A model generated the notes under the pieces. That model searched no databases. It saw only the letters and a list, made by a program, of their open reading frames with translations, and was not told the DNA's origin. A DNA stretch of 64,000 nucleotides. Source: Synechococcus sp. BIOS-E4-1 (lineage in GTDB: Bacteria; Cyanobacteriota; Cyanobacteriia; PCC-6307; Cyanobiaceae). A program made the translations under genes and the position numbers. Each line of letters starts with the position of its first letter. The stretch's first letter is position 1. This document shows positions 61,249-64,000 of this stretch, piece by piece. Location: positions 1,385,494 through 1,449,493 of the forward strand of contig NZ_CP047935.1 in assembly GCF_014279995.1 (NCBI RefSeq), written 5' to 3'.

Positions 61249-61492
61249 ACGTTCAGCGACAGCACGAGTCCGCTCCCAGCGCTGGATACCGCTGCTGTTG
61301 CTGCTGCTTGCTCTGAGTGATCTCAGAACAGAACTGCGATTGTTGGCGGATCAGGTCACCCTGACGGCTCTGATCTTTGCGGTACGTCATCATTTGCTCG
61401 CTGTGGTTGTTCTGGTGCTGCAACCTTCGCTTTGGATCCACTACGGCCCGCGCCATCGGCGCGTCAATAACGAAATTGTCGATACCCTCTGA
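61241..61492 (+). CDS. small hypothetical membrane protein
   Basis: An 83-residue protein from a GTG inside the last codons of secF. Two hydrophobic segments are visible (WIPLLLLLLALSDL and HHLLAVVVLVLQPSLW). Ends RRVNNEIVDTL. It overlaps secF by eight bases, so it is probably coupled. Family unknown. Confidence 0.55.
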   Translation: MPERSATARVRSQRWIPLLLLLLALSDLRTELRLLADQVTLTALIFAVRHHLLAVVVLVLQPSLWIHYGPRHRRVNNEIVDTL

Positions 61493-62045
61493 CCTCCAGG
61501 GAGTTCTGCTGTTCTCTGCTGACTTCTTCATTCCTGTCAACGTCGAATTCAATGCAGTTGAGACGTCGATAAGAACTCACAGGAGTGCATGTTCGGCGCG
61601 GGCGTTGACTGGTCTGAACACGAACATCCTCAATGACTTTGGTGGAGGGAACACCGCCGATATCACCTGTACCCGATGCGGTCGAATTCTCGTTGGGCGG
61701 TAACTGCTGAAAGGAACAGAGTTCTTTGGCAAGATCCGTAGCCGCTTGATTGAGACAGGCTTCATAGTCCGCCTCAATCAGGGCTCTGCGCTTCTCATCA
61801 GCCAAAAGCTCGAGTTTGAGCCGTTCCTGGCGGGTGAGGGGAATGGTTCTGCGAAAACGCTGTGTGGTCTTGACCGTGAAGGTGCCCCCCTCCTCGATCC
61901 ACCGTTCGGCTTCCTGCTCGGCCTGCGCTTGAGTTGGATAAGAGGGGCGAAGCTCCTGATGCTCCAACGTTGAACTGGTTCGACGCAGGTTGGCGTAAAA
62001 GAAGCCGGCGTAGATCAACAGGCCCACCACTCCGCTTCCGGCCAC
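61464..62045 (-). CDS. hypothetical protein with N-terminal membrane anchor
   Basis: A 193-residue protein from GTG 62045. The N terminus (SGVVGLLIYAGFFYANLRR) is a membrane anchor, followed by a charged coiled-coil-like stretch (PTQAQAEQEAERWIEEGGTF, RQERLKLELLADEKRRALIE) and a low-complexity tail with Cys. The frame is open upstream as LDRPSSLSLFATVAG with no ATG/GTG/TTG, only CTG, so the real start may be earlier and non-standard. It is convergent with the 83-codon gene and overlaps it by 29 bases. Confidence 0.6.
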   Translation of the reverse strand: MAGSGVVGLLIYAGFFYANLRRTSSTLEHQELRPSYPTQAQAEQEAERWIEEGGTFTVKTTQRFRRTIPLTRQERLKLELLADEKRRALIEADYEACLNQAATDLAKELCSFQQLPPNENSTASGTGDIGGVPSTKVIEDVRVQTSQRPRRTCTPVSSYRRLNCIEFDVDRNEEVSREQQNSLEVRGYRQFRY

Positions 62046-62196
62046 CGTTGCGAACAGACTCAGGGAGGAGGGCCGGTCCAGGGATCCTGCTCAGAAGCCG
62101 TCGAAAACTAGCAGTCCCCCTCTGGTGTCTGCAGCGCTGACACGTTGTGCTGTCACGGTTTTGCCTATTCTTCCCACATCGTGAGCACGAACCGCC

Positions 62197-62679
62197 ATGT
62201 CACTTGATCTGGACGCCAAGAAGACACTGTTGCGGAAAATCCCTCATGGGTTGTTCATCTGCGGCGTCGCGGAAGGTGATGAGGTGAATGGATTCACTGC
62301 CAGCTGGGTCACCCAGGGTTCCTTCGAGCCGCCTCTGGTGGTGATGGGGGTGCGTGCCGACAGCACCAGCAACGGCATGATCAAGCGCACGCGTCGTTTT
62401 TCGCTGAACGTGCTGGCCGCCGACCAGAAGAATCTGGCTGCGACATTCTTCAAGCCCCAGTCCGCGGTGGGAGGCCGGTTTGAGGCTGCGCCCTTTGAGC
62501 TCGGCTCCCTTGGTCTGCCGATTCTGAAAGATGCCCTGGGCGGTGTTGAGTGTGAACTGGTGGGTGAGCTGGCTCACGGTGATCACACTGTCTTCATCGG
62601 TGAGGTCAAATCAGCGGTGCTTCACAGAGATGGAGATGCCCTTGAGCTGAGCACCACCGGCTGGCAGTACGGCGGTTGA
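62197..62679 (+). CDS. flavin reductase family protein
   Basis: A 160-residue protein of the flavin reductase-like (FMN-binding split barrel) fold. Typical blocks are KIPHGLFICGVAEGDEVNGF, TASWVTQGSFEPPLVVMGVR, FSLNVLA and HGDHTVFIGEV. Related domains are found alone or at the C terminus of cyanobacterial flavodiiron proteins. It probably reduces or binds FMN with NAD(P)H. The partner is unknown. Confidence 0.85.
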   Translation: MSLDLDAKKTLLRKIPHGLFICGVAEGDEVNGFTASWVTQGSFEPPLVVMGVRADSTSNGMIKRTRRFSLNVLAADQKNLAATFFKPQSAVGGRFEAAPFELGSLGLPILKDALGGVECELVGELAHGDHTVFIGEVKSAVLHRDGDALELSTTGWQYGG

Positions 62680-62854
62680 GTCTTCTTGGGCTGAAGCTCT
62701 GAAGACCAGATCTGAATGGCGTCTGCTTCGACATGGACAAGCGCTATTCAGATTTTTTCTCTGTAGCTGCTGGTTATTGTTGCGTCTTGAGGATGACTCT
62801 CGACGTTTGTAGTGAGTTCTAAATGTGTTAAAAGTGGAGAGTTGAAGATTATCT

Positions 62855-63715
62855 ATGCTTCGTAGAACATTTATTGGCTTGACAACATTTACTGGTTTTG
62901 TGTTGGGCGGTTTTGGCTTGATGAAGCGCTCAAAAGCAGAAGGGCGAAACAACAGCATTCAAAATCAATTTGTCAATGCTCAGGTTTCTGAAACAGCCAG
63001 TGATTTGATTAACTTCTTCCAAGGATATGGCTATAAGTTGGTTCAAGCCGGGCCCTTGGTGACCGGTTATGACTTTAACGGAGGCTTGGAATTTGACGAC
63101 AATCTTTCGCTGATTGGCGTCAATGAGTTTTGTATACAACCGGCTTCACGAGTTGAAGATGTCAGCGAAAAGTCCAGGCCAGGGACTCTTCCGCTCTTTC
63201 ACATAATCAGCCTGGGATCACTGGACAGCAGCAAGCCCAATCAAAGTGTTGACCTCGCCCTGAAGTTGTTGGTTGGCCGGATCGGCCTCGCGCCTGATCG
63301 ATTGAAAATCACTGGAACAGAACATGTCCTGGATCATTTGCCTTTGCTTCAAAAATACGGAATTCAACAATCGCAGATTCGCTTCGTTGACTTGAATGAG
63401 GCTCGGATGGCTGGAAAAGGATCAGGCTATTTTGAACCCAAGGGTCATCCCCGTTCGCCGTCTTTGCAGACGTATTCGATTGAATATGTTTTGCCCGACG
63501 GCCAGGAAATTGAAATTGCTGAGATTGGCCTCAACACAGACTGGGGTTTTGGAATAGGTGTCGAACGTTTGACAATGGCTCGTCACGATCAGGCACTGAC
63601 CTGGGATCAAGCCCTGAAGAGTTTCAGGACTTCGGTTCAATCAAGCGCTGATCGTCAGAATCTGCCATTGCCTGCGGGGTACTACAAAATCCTTGAGCTC
63701 TCGCAACCGGCTTGA
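62855..63715 (+). CDS. exported protein resembling an alanyl-tRNA synthetase catalytic core
   Basis: A 286-residue protein. The N terminus MLRRTFIGLTTFTGFVLGGF has an Arg-Arg motif plus hydrophobic stretch, like a Tat signal or anchor. The rest resembles the AlaRS aminoacylation core in order: FFQGYGYKLVQAGPLV (54-69), QPASRVEDVS (95-104), LPLFHIISLGS (112-122), LGLAPDRLKITGTEHV-like strand and a class II motif 3-like GFGIGVERL (231-239). It lacks editing and C-Ala domains and is far shorter than AlaRS. The function is unknown; assignment is by eye. Confidence 0.6.
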   Translation: MLRRTFIGLTTFTGFVLGGFGLMKRSKAEGRNNSIQNQFVNAQVSETASDLINFFQGYGYKLVQAGPLVTGYDFNGGLEFDDNLSLIGVNEFCIQPASRVEDVSEKSRPGTLPLFHIISLGSLDSSKPNQSVDLALKLLVGRIGLAPDRLKITGTEHVLDHLPLLQKYGIQQSQIRFVDLNEARMAGKGSGYFEPKGHPRSPSLQTYSIEYVLPDGQEIEIAEIGLNTDWGFGIGVERLTMARHDQALTWDQALKSFRTSVQSSADRQNLPLPAGYYKILELSQPA

Positions 63716-63729
63716 AACGATTCAGACGC

Positions 63730-64000
63730 TTAGGTCCAGCGGTCCATGATCTTCTTAACCACAACCTGCTCCATCCCCACCTGAAGCACTACCACCAGAG
63801 GAAGCGCCAGTAACACCCCAGGTAGTCCCAGCAGAGCGCCCAGGCTCAGCTGGGAAGTCAGAGCAACCGTGGGCAGGAGATTCACGGTGCGCCTGAGCAA
63901 CAGCGGTGTGAGAACGAAGGCTTCCAGGTTCTGCAGTGCCAGTCGCAGCACCAACACCTGAAGCATTGTTCCCGGTGAGATCATCAACGCCAGGCTGAGA
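63730..64000 (-). CDS. AI-2E family transporter, C-terminal part
   Basis: The last 89 codons of a permease of the AI-2E/PerM family; the gene continues beyond the window. Seen are NLEAFVLTPLLLRRTVNLLP, LSLGALLGLPGVLLALPLVV and a C-terminal segment, all characteristic of the last helices of the family. Substrate unknown. It is convergent with the AlaRS-like gene, 14 bases apart. Confidence 0.85.
   Translation of the reverse strand, partial: LSLALMISPGTMLQVLVLRLALQNLEAFVLTPLLLRRTVNLLPTVALTSQLSLGALLGLPGVLLALPLVVVLQVGMEQVVVKKIMDRWT

Overview
The window looks like a chromosomal segment of a marine picocyanobacterium (Synechococcus, possibly a close Prochlorococcus relative). Supporting features are a high-light-inducible protein, a PAM68 photosystem II assembly factor, a DUF3104 gene, a DevBCA exporter, a LexA-type SOS box of the cyanobacterial kind, and above all a large set of Nif11-type leader peptides that match prochlorosin (ProcA) lanthipeptide precursors. 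Strain identity cannot be set from the sequence alone.

Layout. 1-12.4 kb is core genome: the end of gatA, dnaE, PAM68, rpsO, ruvA, several small hypothetical genes, an EamA transporter, and devB-devC-devA read leftward. 12.6-14.0 kb holds small accessory genes, including a probable ribbon-helix-helix protein. 14.0-27.1 kb is a visibly AT-richer array of about 28 procA-like units. Twenty-two are open (one of these has lost its cleavage site and core) and six are broken or truncated; a further leader fragment lies at 28.0 kb. Almost every unit has the same promoter geometry, a near-constant 60-67 residue leader, and a short unrelated, usually Cys-rich core after Gly-Gly. Interspersed are an Arg-rich secreted protein and a DUF3104 gene. 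No LanM/ProcM synthetase or peptidase-containing ABC exporter is in the window, so these precursors would have to be processed in trans.

27.1-31.7 kb is a low-GC accessory stretch with an alpha/beta hydrolase, a second EamA transporter, a tiny gene with a strong ribosome binding site and long apparently non-coding DNA. 31.7-36.3 kb is dnaG, a putative HExxH metalloprotease-like protein, an SDR dehydrogenase and small genes. 36.3-43.7 kb is a patchwork of small proteins (DUF4278, a bacterial metallothionein, an Hli protein, secreted hypotheticals) and an MFS transporter broken by one in-frame stop. 43.7-51 kb has a DUF481 barrel protein, umuC-umuD with a LexA box, a GDSL/SGNH hydrolase, a YbfB-like MFS protein, rlmH and a pentapeptide-repeat lipoprotein-like gene. 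51.4-53.7 kb encodes a dicarboxylate-symporter/solute-binding fusion. 54.2-61.5 kb is a housekeeping run: yraN, a uridine-kinase-like gene, ksgA, ispE, DUF3082, pdhB, secD, secF. The end of the window holds a flavin reductase, an unusual exported AlaRS-like protein and the 3-prime part of an AI-2E-family permease.

The most interesting structure is regulatory. About twenty procA units carry a promoter in which a TGGCACGATTGAG box, a -35-like box, a -10-like box and the start codon sit at fixed distances. Two other procA units and the Arg-rich secreted gene share a different upstream region. It has CACCAGA direct repeats phased at 11 bp, with identical spacing in all three copies, and a 5-prime UTR hairpin that shows compensating base changes. 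This suggests two regulons inside one lanthipeptide array.
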